Positions 20,145 through 28,876 of a stretch of DNA of 64,000 nt are shown here, in pieces. Positions within the stretch are counted from its first letter, which is position 1. Each line of letters opens with the position of its first letter. The position numbers were made by a program, and so were the translations under genes. A model generated the notes under the pieces. It worked only from the letters and a program-made list of their open reading frames with translations, did not search any database and was not told where the DNA came from. Source of the DNA: Gammaproteobacteria bacterium (ex Lamellibrachia satsuma) (GTDB lineage Bacteria; Pseudomonadota; Gammaproteobacteria; Chromatiales; Chromatiaceae); NCBI GenBank assembly GCA_019623805.1, contig CP053680.1, forward strand, positions 744,001-808,000, written 5' to 3'.

Positions 20145-22010
20145 ATGGAAATCGAACTGGTCGAAATCAGAGATTTTCTTGCACAACGCCCACCCTTTGA
20201 CGCGTTGCCGGAAGAGGCGCTCAATCAACTGCCAAAAACCCTGGATATCCGTTATCTGCGCCGCGAAAGCGCCTTTCCGCCTGCCGACACCGATGACAGC
20301 TTCATCTACCTAGTACGCTCCGGCGCCATCGAGCTAAGGGGCAAAAACGGCAAGCTGATCGAGAAATTGGGTGAAGGCGATATCTATCCCGTCCCCTGCC
20401 AACTCGTCGACCTGGAACAGGGCCACAACGGCACTGCCGTTGAAGACACACTGCTCTATCTGTTGCCCTGCAATAAACTCGGAGAACTGAGAAAAACCTC
20501 CGCCACCTTTGATCAGCACTTCAGCGAGTCGATGCGGGAACGGCTGAAACGGGCTGTCGGCGGCACCCGGGCGACATCCTCAAACAATGCCGCCCACATG
20601 TCGGTGGAAGTCCATGAACTGTTGAAAAAACCTGCGGTTTTCATCAATGTCAACTGCTCGATCCAGCAGGCTGCACAGCGCATGACCGAGAACAATGTCT
20701 CCTCCGTCATGATCCGCGATGGAGACAAACTGGCAGGCATTATCACGGACCGCGACCTGCGCAAACGCTGCATTGCCGAAGGGCTGTCGAGCGACCAGCC
20801 TGCCAGACTCATCATGTCGACCAGCCTGGAGAGTATCCCGCATAACGCCCTGATGATTCACGCCCTGTTGCTCATGACGCGGTTGCACGTCCATCATCTG
20901 CCGGTTTTGAAGGATGGTAAAATCTTCGGCATGTTGACCGCCAGCGATCTGGCGCGGCAGCAGAACACCAACTCTGCCTTCATCGCCACCGACATCCGCA
21001 AATCAAATACCATCGAAGATCTGGCACGGGCCTGTAAACGGCTGCCCGACCTGCAGCTCCATCTCAGCAACGCCAGCGCCTCTGCCCTGCATATCGGAGA
21101 GTCGGTTTCCTGCATCACCGATTCAGTCACCCGTCGCCTGATCGAAATGGCAGAAGTGAAACTCGGCGCTCCGCCCGTTCCCTACGTCTGGGTTGCCGGC
21201 GGTTCACAAGCGCGACGGGAACAGACATCACACTCGGATCAGGACAACGCGCTGATCATCTCCAACAAACTGAAACCGGAGCACGACACCTATTTCGCCG
21301 CCCTCGCCAATTTCGTCACCGACGGGCTGAATGCCTGCGGTTACGTCTACTGTCCCGGTAAAGCCATGGCCAGCAACCCCAAGTGGCGGCAGCCGTTGCG
21401 CGTCTGGTGTGAATACTTCAATGGATGGATCGACAAACCCGACCCCATGGCTTTGATGCTCTCCAGCATCTTTTTCGATCTCGGCCCGGTCTATGGAGAC
21501 GACAACCTGTTCGAAGCACTGCAGGGGTCGATTTTGGCAAAGACCAAAAACAACGGCATCTTCATCGCCTACATGGCCTCGAATGCCCTGCAGCACAGGC
21601 CTCCACTCGGTTTCTTTCGCACCTTCGTGCTGATCCATGACGGTAAACACGATGACACCTTCGACATCAAGCATCGGGGCATTGTGCCGATCACCGACAT
21701 CGCCCGCGTACTGGCGCTTGCCGAGGGACTGCCCGCAACCAATACCACCGACCGGCTGCGCGCAGCGATGCAGACGCCTTCACTCAGCGAAGAGATGGGG
21801 GAGAATCTGGAGGATGCGCTGGAGTTCATCGCTATCCTGCGTATGAACCACCAGGCGGAACAGATCCGCAATGGAGTCCCACCAGACAACTATCTGCCGC
21901 CCAACAGCCTCTCAGAACTGGAGAGAACCCATCTGAAGGACGCCTTCAAGGTCATCCAGAGCATGCAGGAGACCCTGGAAAGCCGTTACCAGCTCGGACG
22001 TTTTGGGTGA
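20145..22010 (+). CDS. cNMP-binding / CBS / DUF294 nucleotidyltransferase-like regulator
   Basis: A 621-residue cytoplasmic protein with four parts: a cyclic-nucleotide-binding-like beta-roll (about 15-135), a CBS pair (about 150-270, with VMIRDGDKLAGIITDRDLRKR and FGMLTASDLARQ), a DUF294 nucleotidyltransferase-like domain with GGSQARREQTSHSDQDNAL, and a C-terminal putative nucleotidyltransferase substrate-binding domain. The layout resembles GlnD-like signalling proteins that sense adenine nucleotides, but the substrate is not known. Together with the exonuclease 3 bp downstream and the symporter upstream it forms a recurrent gammaproteobacterial neighbourhood, suggesting control of carboxylate uptake or use (inference). 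Confidence 0.85.
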   Translation: MEIELVEIRDFLAQRPPFDALPEEALNQLPKTLDIRYLRRESAFPPADTDDSFIYLVRSGAIELRGKNGKLIEKLGEGDIYPVPCQLVDLEQGHNGTAVEDTLLYLLPCNKLGELRKTSATFDQHFSESMRERLKRAVGGTRATSSNNAAHMSVEVHELLKKPAVFINVNCSIQQAAQRMTENNVSSVMIRDGDKLAGIITDRDLRKRCIAEGLSSDQPARLIMSTSLESIPHNALMIHALLLMTRLHVHHLPVLKDGKIFGMLTASDLARQQNTNSAFIATDIRKSNTIEDLARACKRLPDLQLHLSNASASALHIGESVSCITDSVTRRLIEMAEVKLGAPPVPYVWVAGGSQARREQTSHSDQDNALIISNKLKPEHDTYFAALANFVTDGLNACGYVYCPGKAMASNPKWRQPLRVWCEYFNGWIDKPDPMALMLSSIFFDLGPVYGDDNLFEALQGSILAKTKNNGIFIAYMASNALQHRPPLGFFRTFVLIHDGKHDDTFDIKHRGIVPITDIARVLALAEGLPATNTTDRLRAAMQTPSLSEEMGENLEDALEFIAILRMNHQAEQIRNGVPPDNYLPPNSLSELERTHLKDAFKVIQSMQETLESRYQLGRFG

Positions 22011-22013
22011 GCC

Positions 22014-22706
22014 ATGTTGGAACGCTTCCTCAACAAGGAGTCTCAACGCAAACGGGCACTGGCCAAAACCGGGCCTGGCGTCATGCGGGATTTCCTGTCG
22101 GCACCGCATGTCGAAAAAAACACCCGCTGCAGTGAAGCGGAAATCGTCTCACTGGATCTGGAAACAACCGGACTTGATCCCGCCAAGCACAGCATTCTGA
22201 GCTATGGACTGGTGCAGATCGACAACATGACCATCCGTCTCGACTCCACTCGCCATGAGGTCATCAGCGTCGTGGAGAATATCCCGGAGGCCTCGGCAGT
22301 GATCCACCAGATCACCGATGACAGGTCCGCTGCCGGTTCACCGCTGGAAGAGGTCCTGCCTGATCTGCTGCGCATGCTGGCAGGCAAGGTCATGCTGGTC
22401 CACTATGCCAGTATCGAACAAAATTTCATCGATGCCGCATGCCGACGTTTATATGGAGCGCCTTTTGTGATCCCCACCATCGACACCCTGATCCTTGCGC
22501 AAAGACGTTTCGAGCGGCGCAACCACACCATTCAGATCGGTGACCTCAGACTCTTCAACCTGCGTCCGCGCTACAATCTGCCAATGTATAAAGCGCATAA
22601 TGCCCTCAGTGACGCGGTGGCAACCGCCGAACTGTTTCTCGCCATGGCCGCGGAGACAGCGCCCCGGCCGGAAAACTGCACCATCGGCCAGTTCCTGTGG
22701 CATTGA
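22014..22706 (+). CDS. DnaQ-like 3'-5' exonuclease
   Basis: A 230-residue DEDDh exonuclease of the DnaQ/RNase T superfamily. Exo I is VSLDLETTGLD (the D-x-E pair), Exo II lies around HYASIEQNFIDAACRR, and Exo III is AHNALSDAVATAELF with the histidine five residues before the aspartate. It starts 3 bp after the stop of the cNMP/CBS protein, so the two are translationally linked. Without a polymerase-binding tail it is probably a stand-alone nuclease and not the replicative epsilon subunit. Confidence 0.88.
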   Translation: MLERFLNKESQRKRALAKTGPGVMRDFLSAPHVEKNTRCSEAEIVSLDLETTGLDPAKHSILSYGLVQIDNMTIRLDSTRHEVISVVENIPEASAVIHQITDDRSAAGSPLEEVLPDLLRMLAGKVMLVHYASIEQNFIDAACRRLYGAPFVIPTIDTLILAQRRFERRNHTIQIGDLRLFNLRPRYNLPMYKAHNALSDAVATAELFLAMAAETAPRPENCTIGQFLWH

Positions 22707-22758
22707 ATTAAGGTGGATATTGGTTTAACTGGGAAAAGCAAGGCATCTCTGATGCTTT

Positions 22759-22846
22759 GTCATCTCGATCGCAGGAAGAGATTTCAAACCAAAATACGAC
22801 CAATAAGGACAAACGAGAGATTTCTCTCTGTGATCGTACTGACAAC
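22759..22846. repeat. CATCTCGA inverted repeat, copy 2
   Basis: CATCTCGATCGCAGGAAGAG with ATTTC (22761-22785) faces GAGAGATTTCTCTCTGTGAT with CG (22815-22836). It is more diverged than copy 1 and lies between the convergent exonuclease and aminotransferase genes. Confidence 0.65.
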
Positions 22847-22943
22847 CGTAGCGGCGCCCCACCATGATGACTCCGTAGGTAGGTAAATCGAGGCGATGGC
22901 GCCACTCCTTTTACAAAGGCGGGATGAATAGTTACCATTGTTC

Positions 22944-24104
22944 CTATGGATTGATAAACCTCCGCAGCCGCGCCACTCCCTCTTCCAGGTTGGGCAGGGA
23001 GGTGGTGTAGGCGAACCGCAGATGCGCCTCGGGCCGGTTGAAGCCGAAATCGCGACCAGGCGTGACGGCCACTCCGGCCTCCTCCAGCAGCGCCTCGGCA
23101 AAGGCATAACTATCATCCGTGACCGTCTCGCAGTTTGCATAGAGATAGAAGGCTCCCTGCGGGGTGACGGGTAGTTCAAATCCCATCTCGCGCAGCGCGG
23201 GCAGCAGAAAATCCCGCCGCTGCAGACACTCGACCCGACGCGCTTCAAGTATCTCCAGCACCTCCGGCTCAAAGGCCTTCAGCGCTGCATGCTGGGACAG
23301 GGTGGGGGCGGCCAGAAAGATATTCTGGGCCAAACGGTCAAGAGGGTCGACGGCAGCCTCAGGCGCCACCAGCCAGCCGAGACGCCATCCGGTCATGCCG
23401 AAAAACTTGGAGAAGCTGTTGACCACGAAGATGTCATCGGCGATGGAGAGGGCGGTTCCTCCAACGGCATCGTAGATCAGTCCCTGATAGATCTCATCGA
23501 CAATCAGCAGACCGCCCAGACGGCTGACTGTATCGTGCAACGCTGTGAGCTCCTCCAGTGTGAGCAGCGTCCCGGTGGGATTGGCCGGCGTCGCCACCAG
23601 CACGGCCTTGGTATCCGGCCGCCATGCCATCTCCACGATCTCCGCCGTGAGCTGATAACCCGTATCCGCGCCCACCGGCACACCCACTGGCTTGCCGTCA
23701 ACCAACTCCACGAAGTGGCGGTTACAGGGGTAACCGGGGTCGGCCATCAGTACGCTCTCTCCAGGATTGATCAGCACACTCATCACCAGCTGCAGGGCAC
23801 CGGATGCCCCGGGCGTTACGATGATGCGGGCAGGGTCGATATCCACCCCGTAGCTGCTGGCATAGAATCCGGCAATCGCTTCCCGCAGAGCGGGCAACCC
23901 CTTGGCGGGCGTGTAGTGGGTCTCACCCGCCGCAAGGGCCGCTTCTCCAGCATGGATGATGGGGGCTGGAGTGATGAAATCGGGTTCGCCGATCTCCATG
24001 TGGATGATCGTACGCCCCTCGGCCTCCAGACTGCGCGCTTTTGCCAACAGGTCCATGACATAGAAGGGCTTGATACGTGCCATCCTGTCGGCAATGGAGA
24101 TCAT
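22944..24104 (-). CDS. PLP-dependent class I/II aminotransferase
   Basis: A 386-residue fold-type I aminotransferase close to aspartate/alanine aminotransferases. It has MEIGEPDF near the N-terminus, GASGALQLVM around the phosphate-binding region, ATPANPTG (the asparagine that contacts PLP), IVDEIYQGL, and the lysine that forms the Schiff base in NSFSKFFGMTGWRLGW. The ATG at 24104 was chosen because AGGAACCAGGGAA lies just before it; the longer in-frame start at 24140 is a TTG and overlaps the upstream gene. It is 32 bp downstream of the CbbY-like gene. The amino acid specificity cannot be read from the sequence. Confidence 0.88.
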   Translation of the reverse strand: MISIADRMARIKPFYVMDLLAKARSLEAEGRTIIHMEIGEPDFITPAPIIHAGEAALAAGETHYTPAKGLPALREAIAGFYASSYGVDIDPARIIVTPGASGALQLVMSVLINPGESVLMADPGYPCNRHFVELVDGKPVGVPVGADTGYQLTAEIVEMAWRPDTKAVLVATPANPTGTLLTLEELTALHDTVSRLGGLLIVDEIYQGLIYDAVGGTALSIADDIFVVNSFSKFFGMTGWRLGWLVAPEAAVDPLDRLAQNIFLAAPTLSQHAALKAFEPEVLEILEARRVECLQRRDFLLPALREMGFELPVTPQGAFYLYANCETVTDDSYAFAEALLEEAGVAVTPGRDFGFNRPEAHLRFAYTTSLPNLEEGVARLRRFINP

Positions 24105-24136
24105 TTCCCTGGTTCCTGCGTAATTATGACGGTGTA

Positions 24137-24904
24137 TCAACCCCGGCCGTGAAAGGCTCTCAACAGCGCAAGATCGACATAGCCGGCGTCACCCCCATCA
24201 CCTGTGATCACGCGAAAATTGTCGTCAGGATCGCCCAACTGGTCGAGTACCAACGCCGCACCATTGAAATCGTGATCCTCGGTGTAATCATTGGTAGTGA
24301 CCAATATTGAGCCGATACCGGCATCCGCAGCCGATTTCACACCGTTTTCCGAGTCTTCGAAGGCTATGCACTGCTCGGGGGATAGTTTCATCTGCTCAAT
24401 GGCCCAGGTATAGATATCCGGAGCAGGCTTCTTGGCTGGTACGATATCACCAGCAGCGATCACCTCGAACCACTCCTCGGCAGCCGGGTCCAGAGCATGC
24501 TGCAGCAGCGCGCTGACATTGGCCGGGGTAGTGGTGGTGGCGATGGCAAGCCGTAATCCCGCCTCCCGCACCTCGGTCAAGAGTCTCCTGACCCCGTTGC
24601 GCATGGGGATCGCACCTTCCGCCAACATACTGGTGTAGTGGGCGGTCTTCTGTTTGTGCAGCGCGGCAATAAAACCATCCAAGTCTGCAGGTCGCTCAAA
24701 ATTGGTATTAAAACTGTCCAGATAGTAGCGAATCCGCTCTTTGCCTCCGGTCACCGCCAGCAACTCTCCATAGAGCGCCACCGTCCACTCCCAGTCGAGC
24801 CCTGCATCGGCAAATGCCCGATTAAATGCCACCCGATGACCATCCTTCTCGGTATCAGCCAAGGTGCCGTCCACATCGAATATCAGCGCTTCCAATTCAG
24901 CCAT
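24137..24904 (-). CDS. cbbY: CbbY-like HAD phosphatase
   Basis: A 255-residue haloacid-dehalogenase superfamily phosphatase. The nucleophile motif is LIFDVDGTLADTE, motif III is KKPAPDIY, and motif IV is AFEDSENGVKSA. GHRVAFNRAFADAGLDWEW and YGELLAVTGGKERIRYYL are characteristic of CbbY, which removes misfire products of Rubisco in many Calvin-cycle organisms. A GTG at 24916 is an alternative start four codons upstream. No Rubisco genes are in the window, so an autotrophic role is inferred from the family. Confidence 0.82.
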   Translation of the reverse strand: MAELEALIFDVDGTLADTEKDGHRVAFNRAFADAGLDWEWTVALYGELLAVTGGKERIRYYLDSFNTNFERPADLDGFIAALHKQKTAHYTSMLAEGAIPMRNGVRRLLTEVREAGLRLAIATTTTPANVSALLQHALDPAAEEWFEVIAAGDIVPAKKPAPDIYTWAIEQMKLSPEQCIAFEDSENGVKSAADAGIGSILVTTNDYTEDHDFNGAALVLDQLGDPDDNFRVITGDGGDAGYVDLALLRAFHGRG

Positions 24905-25101
24905 TACTTTACTCACTAATCAGTCAAATCGCGCTAGCTTACCCAAACCACCGCAACCTTGCACCCCCACGTAAAAAAGCGGAATTTTAAGTTCGGGGAA
25001 AAGAATCGTCCTATTAATTGACTTGGCACATTAAGAAAATGGCAATCTGGACGATACTAGTTAATGTCAAGCAAACATTGATTGAAGAGACACCCATTTT
25101 G

Positions 25102-25130
25102 TTGTCTAGCAACTGGGTTTCTGGTATAGA
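25102..25130 (+). promoter_or_regulatory. Candidate sigma-70 promoter for dksA
   Basis: TTGTCT (25102-25107) and TATAGA (25125-25130) are separated by exactly 17 bp, 38 bp upstream of the dksA start. An AGGAG Shine-Dalgarno lies 8 nt before the ATG. Confidence 0.55.
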
Positions 25131-25168
25131 TAGTCCCCTTCACTCAAGAGGTATTCAGGAGTCAGTGA

Positions 25169-25612
25169 ATGGCCCAGAAGAAAGCCAAAAAAGATGTGAG
25201 TTCAGGACCGTTTGGTTTTGAGCCCTATCAGCCCGCTGAGGGCGAAGAGTACATGAACGAAGAGCAGGAGGTGCATTTTCTCGCCATCCTGCGGGCCTGG
25301 AAGGCGGATTTGATGGAAGAGGTCGACCGAACCGTGTATCACATGCAGGACGAGGCGGCAAATTTCCCTGATCCAAACGACCGGGCCACACAGGAGTCGG
25401 AGTTCAGTCTGGAACTGCGCACCCGCGACCGCGAGCGTAAACTGATCAAAAAGATCGATTCAACGATTACTCAGATCGACAATCACGACTATGGATTCTG
25501 CGAGTCCTGCGGTGTAGAGATCGGCATCCGACGCCTGGAGGCCAGGCCCACTGCCAGCCAGTGTATCGACTGCAAAACCCTGGATGAGATCCGGGAGAAG
25601 CAGATGGGTTGA
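25169..25612 (+). CDS. dksA: RNA polymerase-binding transcription factor DksA
   Basis: DksA binds the RNA polymerase secondary channel and works with ppGpp in the stringent response. The 147-residue product has the coiled-coil with the conserved acidic tip ([13 protein letters not shown], about residues 70-82, matching the D-x-x-D-x-A tip) and a four-cysteine zinc finger (CESCG and CIDC, about residues 112-133). Length is close to E. coli DksA. gluQ follows it, the conserved arrangement. Confidence 0.97.
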   Translation: MAQKKAKKDVSSGPFGFEPYQPAEGEEYMNEEQEVHFLAILRAWKADLMEEVDRTVYHMQDEAANFPDPNDRATQESEFSLELRTRDRERKLIKKIDSTITQIDNHDYGFCESCGVEIGIRRLEARPTASQCIDCKTLDEIREKQMG

Positions 25613-25630
25613 GCCTGTCCAACCCCTGCG

Positions 25631-25664
25631 AATTAAAAAACCGGCTCACGCCGGTTTTTTAATT
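25631..25664. terminator. Terminator between dksA and gluQ
   Basis: CCGGC-TCAC-GCCGG (25641-25654) is flanked by AATTAAAAAA and TTTTTTAATT, so the whole 34-bp element is palindromic and can work in both directions. It ends only about 6 bp before the gluQ ATG, so gluQ expression probably depends on read-through or on this structure. Confidence 0.85.
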
Positions 25665-25670
25665 CTTGTC

Positions 25671-26585
25671 ATGAACTCAGTCAAAAACAACCAGCCCCCA
25701 TCCTACCGCGGCCGCTTTGCCCCCTCCCCAACCGGACCACTCCATTTCGGCTCACTTGTGGCGGCCCTTGGCAGCTATCTTGATGCCCGGACCAACCATG
25801 GCGAGTGGCTGGTTCGCATGGAGGATCTCGATCAGACCCGTGAGATCAAAGGCTCTGCCGATGAGATATTACGTACCCTCGACCGCTTCGGTTTTGAGTG
25901 GGAAGGCGAGATCATTCATCAAAGCCGACGCACCGATGCCTATGCCCACGCCCTCGATGTTCTGAACAGAGACGATCTTGCCTACCCCTGTGGCTGCACG
26001 CGCAAAGAGATCACCATCGCCGCCCGCCCAGGCATCGAGTCTGCCGTCTACCCCGGTACCTGTCGCCAGGGACTACGGGCGGGCAGGAAAGAACGGGCTA
26101 TCCGTCTACGAACCTTTGATAATCCATCAAGATTTGAAGACCTGATCCAGGGAGAAGTGACGCAAAACCTGGCCAGCGACATAGGGGACTTCATTATCCG
26201 CCGCGCAGACGGTTACCACGCCTACCAGCTTGCTGTCGTGGTGGACGATGCCTGGCAGAAAATCACTCACATCGTACGCGGCGCCGATCTTCTGCTGTCC
26301 ACCCCCCGTCAGATACACCTGCAACAGCTGTTGGAACTGCCCACACCAGTCTATGCTCACCTGCCGCTGGCGGTGGATGCGAACGGGCGAAAGCTGAGCA
26401 AACAGTACAAGGATGCCCCGGTAGAGAATCGACATCCTCTACCGGCGCTGCTACAGGCACTGCACCATCTGGGCCAGCCTCTGCCTGATGAAAGGCCTAC
26501 CGGCATCGACGATTTCTGGGGCTGGGCAATATCAAACTGGCAATTGGAAAATGTCCCGGCTAAACCAACACTTCAGCCCCATTGA
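25671..26585 (+). CDS. gluQ: Glutamyl-Q tRNA(Asp) synthetase
   Basis: GluQ-RS charges glutamate onto the queuosine base at position 34 of tRNA-Asp. The 304-residue product is a truncated class I glutamyl-tRNA synthetase catalytic domain without the anticodon-binding domain. It has RFAPSPTGPLHFGSL (the HIGH-equivalent), zinc-binding cysteines in YPCGCTRKE and YPGTCR, and GRKLSKQ (the KMSKS-equivalent). The ATG at 25671 was chosen because it precedes the family start and lies just after the dksA terminator; a longer in-frame start at 25584 would overlap dksA. No Shine-Dalgarno is obvious. Confidence 0.95.
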   Translation: MNSVKNNQPPSYRGRFAPSPTGPLHFGSLVAALGSYLDARTNHGEWLVRMEDLDQTREIKGSADEILRTLDRFGFEWEGEIIHQSRRTDAYAHALDVLNRDDLAYPCGCTRKEITIAARPGIESAVYPGTCRQGLRAGRKERAIRLRTFDNPSRFEDLIQGEVTQNLASDIGDFIIRRADGYHAYQLAVVVDDAWQKITHIVRGADLLLSTPRQIHLQQLLELPTPVYAHLPLAVDANGRKLSKQYKDAPVENRHPLPALLQALHHLGQPLPDERPTGIDDFWGWAISNWQLENVPAKPTLQPH

Positions 26586-26772
26586 TCTTTGCATGGCTAC
26601 GGCCCAGCGTTGGCACGATCAAGCATAGCGGATCGGGCATTTCTGTCTGCAAAGGTGAGATTGCCTGTTCCACAGCATTTGAACCGGCCTGCCGTTCAGG
26701 ATTTCTATTCGCGTTTCAGAAAATGTGTAAAAATGGCTGACCGCACCACTCATAATCAGGGAAGCTATAAAA

Positions 26773-27189
26773 ATGAAAACGACCTATCGCTCACTTACTG
26801 CTTTGCCTCTCATTCTAATGTTGTCGGGAAATGCCTATGCACTTTCCGGGCAGGATTACCTCGACAAATGCAAGGAGGCCATCACAACCCCATTGGAAAA
26901 GGAGACAGCGCAGCAGGCTGTCAACCGTGCGCTCGATGCCGGCTCCTGTGGAGGTTTTCTTGGCGGGACACTCGGCGGAATGAATCTGGTCGGCAATATG
27001 CTATTGCATAAAAAAGCGCTGAAGAGAAACTTCGTCTGCCTGGATGAGGGAAAGCAAATCAACGATTTACTGAAAGAGTTTCTGGTCTACCTTGAAGGGA
27101 AGCCAAAAAATTTAGAGGCTCCAGTACAGATGCACATCTTCAACCATTTCTCCAGGAAGTATCACTGCAAACCCATCGAGAAGCAGTAA
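26773..27189 (+). CDS. Exported Rap1a/Tai-like protein
   Basis: A 138-residue protein with a clear signal peptide (residues 1-24, cleavage after AYA). The mature part, SGQDYLDKCK at its start, a CGGFLGG/GGM region, then FVCLDEGKQINDLLKEFLVYLEGKPKNLEAP and FSRKYHC, follows the Rap1a/Tai pattern of four spaced cysteines with a xxLxxYLxxxPxxL helix. Members near type VI secretion genes act as immunity proteins, but many occur alone. No toxin or T6SS gene is near, so an immunity role is not supported here. Confidence 0.72.
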   Translation: MKTTYRSLTALPLILMLSGNAYALSGQDYLDKCKEAITTPLEKETAQQAVNRALDAGSCGGFLGGTLGGMNLVGNMLLHKKALKRNFVCLDEGKQINDLLKEFLVYLEGKPKNLEAPVQMHIFNHFSRKYHCKPIEKQ

Positions 27190-27258
27190 GCGCTTCCCTA
27201 TAAACCAGTAGGAGCGGCGCTTCGCAGCATGCTACGAGAAATACAATCCACTGGGATT

Positions 27259-27296
27259 AAAAAAGCCGCCGCTACTTTCGTAGCGACGGCTTTTTT
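27259..27296. terminator. Bidirectional terminator between convergent genes
   Basis: GCCGCCGCTAC (27265-27275) pairs with GTAGCGACGGC (27280-27290) with one mismatch and a TTTC loop, flanked by six A and six T. It serves the convergent Rap1a/Tai-like gene and the PEP-CTERM gene. Confidence 0.88.
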
Positions 27297-27326
27297 GTCT
27301 CCATCAGTCTACGACTGAGTCAGCTT

Positions 27327-28781
27327 TCAGGCCCGCTTCCTACGGCGTACAAAACCTAAAGCACCAAGACCAAAGCCGAACAGAATCAGCACCGAAGGCT
27401 CAGGGGCAGTTACCGGCGGTACAAACACCGTAATTGGATTCTGACTCATGCCGACAGCGCCGGAACCGGTAAAGGTGAGTCCGGTGATGAAGGCTGTGGG
27501 ATCCGTCGGGTCAAGCATCTCGGCAATTTCGATACCAAGGATACGAAAACGGTCGACACCGCCAGCACCGAAATCATAGCTCGCGCCAGCCGCCCAACCT
27601 GCTGCCACAAGAACCCAGTCAGTACCATCCCAAGTATAGATATCAAACAGATCATCACCGATGCTGGGCAGTAAAACTGTCTGAAACAGCGGCATGGTGG
27701 TCGGGTTGTCGATCTGATAGTCATAACCCACAGCAACGTCGGGGTCGATAAAGATGGGTCGACCCACGACAACATTGAAGTCGAAGTCCCAACCATCCTG
27801 ATTCTCAACCGGCATCAGCGGATTTTCTGGAGTATCACCAGGTGGTTCACCATTGCGAATGGCGAAGGTCCAGAGTCCGGGGGTATCGGGGCTGACGTTA
27901 CTGGTGTTTTGCAGTTCCAGCACTTCGGGGCTGAAAGAACCTGGCAGTGCGAGGAAGTTGGTATTGTCGCCGGCATCAAAACCTGCCTGCGCCTCGGTGC
28001 CACCCAGACCGTCAGTGCCGCCACTGGCATCACCGGTGGTCCACTCGAGCTGGTCGTAACGGAACTCGATATCAAAATCGCCGTCAACGCCAGTCTCGGC
28101 CGATGCGTCCCTCAGCACCAGCTGAAAATTGTTGGTTTTGGAGGTATCGGAGGGAAAGAAACCGACTTGGTCCCAAGTAACAACTACAGTACTGTCATTT
28201 GGTGAAGCAACCCAGACATTGTTCGGTTCATCATCGAAAGCGCCGCCGGGACCGGGACCTTCCTCGAAAAAACCAGTCAGCTCCAAAGCATCATCCAAGA
28301 GGATGTAATCCACACCATCGAAGGTGGATACGAGTATGCCGAAATCACCTGGAATAATGGGGAGCTCGGAAACTGGAACAAATTCCTGGTCAAAACCATT
28401 GGGGTTGAATGTTTCGGTCGGCAGCAAATCCGGATCGAAACCCTCACCGACTTGGCCATCACGACTGGTATCCACATCGCCCCACCAGGGCGCAATCATA
28501 GGTTGGTTCGCAACCGGGAAGGGATCAGGCGTGTAGGATGAGATCGGATTATCGAATGAGATGTTTCCGTTGTTATTGATGAAGAAAGAGCTGAACTCAT
28601 TCCCGTAGAAATTGATATTGAACGGAAGATCCAGCAGATTGCTGGAGCCGTCGTCATTTGGCAACATCGCCTGGTCACCATAACCGCGATTTCCACCCAG
28701 GCCATCGATCAATTCTATCGCCTGTACAGATGTGGTGATACCGAATGCCAGCAATCCTATTGCCAGTTTTCTAAGATGCAT
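27327..28781 (-). CDS. PEP-CTERM sorted protein with nidogen-like domain
   Basis: A 484-residue secreted protein. It has an N-terminal signal peptide (about residues 1-21, ending VQA), then a nidogen (NIDO)-like region, LPFNINFYGNEFSSFFINNNG and MIAPWWGDVDT, through about residue 290. Beta-rich sequence follows, and then a C-terminal sorting signal: PEPS, a hydrophobic span (VLILFGFGLGALGFV) and the basic RRRKRA. PEP-CTERM proteins are cleaved and sorted by exosortase, often alongside exopolysaccharide; no exosortase gene is in this window. A candidate sigma-54 promoter lies about 80 bp upstream. Adhesion or matrix function is inferred. Confidence 0.88.
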   Translation of the reverse strand: MHLRKLAIGLLAFGITTSVQAIELIDGLGGNRGYGDQAMLPNDDGSSNLLDLPFNINFYGNEFSSFFINNNGNISFDNPISSYTPDPFPVANQPMIAPWWGDVDTSRDGQVGEGFDPDLLPTETFNPNGFDQEFVPVSELPIIPGDFGILVSTFDGVDYILLDDALELTGFFEEGPGPGGAFDDEPNNVWVASPNDSTVVVTWDQVGFFPSDTSKTNNFQLVLRDASAETGVDGDFDIEFRYDQLEWTTGDASGGTDGLGGTEAQAGFDAGDNTNFLALPGSFSPEVLELQNTSNVSPDTPGLWTFAIRNGEPPGDTPENPLMPVENQDGWDFDFNVVVGRPIFIDPDVAVGYDYQIDNPTTMPLFQTVLLPSIGDDLFDIYTWDGTDWVLVAAGWAAGASYDFGAGGVDRFRILGIEIAEMLDPTDPTAFITGLTFTGSGAVGMSQNPITVFVPPVTAPEPSVLILFGFGLGALGFVRRRKRA

Positions 28782-28861
28782 TTTTATTATCTCCCTAGTA
28801 CGCAGATGGACTAATTTTCAGCGTGTCCTGATTGTTTTAGCACTTCGAAGAAGATTCGAAA

Positions 28862-28876
28862 GCAAGAACCAGGCCA
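28862..28876 (-). promoter_or_regulatory. Candidate sigma-54 promoter for the PEP-CTERM gene
   Basis: Read on the minus strand, TGGCCTGGTTCTTGC has the -24 GG and -12 GC exactly 10 bp apart and keeps the TGGC and TTGC cores. It predicts a transcript start about 70 nt before the ATG at 28781. Confidence 0.6.

Noticed and set aside
26773..27189. Immunity protein of a type VI toxin pair
   Set aside because: Family resemblance exists, but no effector, VgrG, Hcp or PAAR gene is near.
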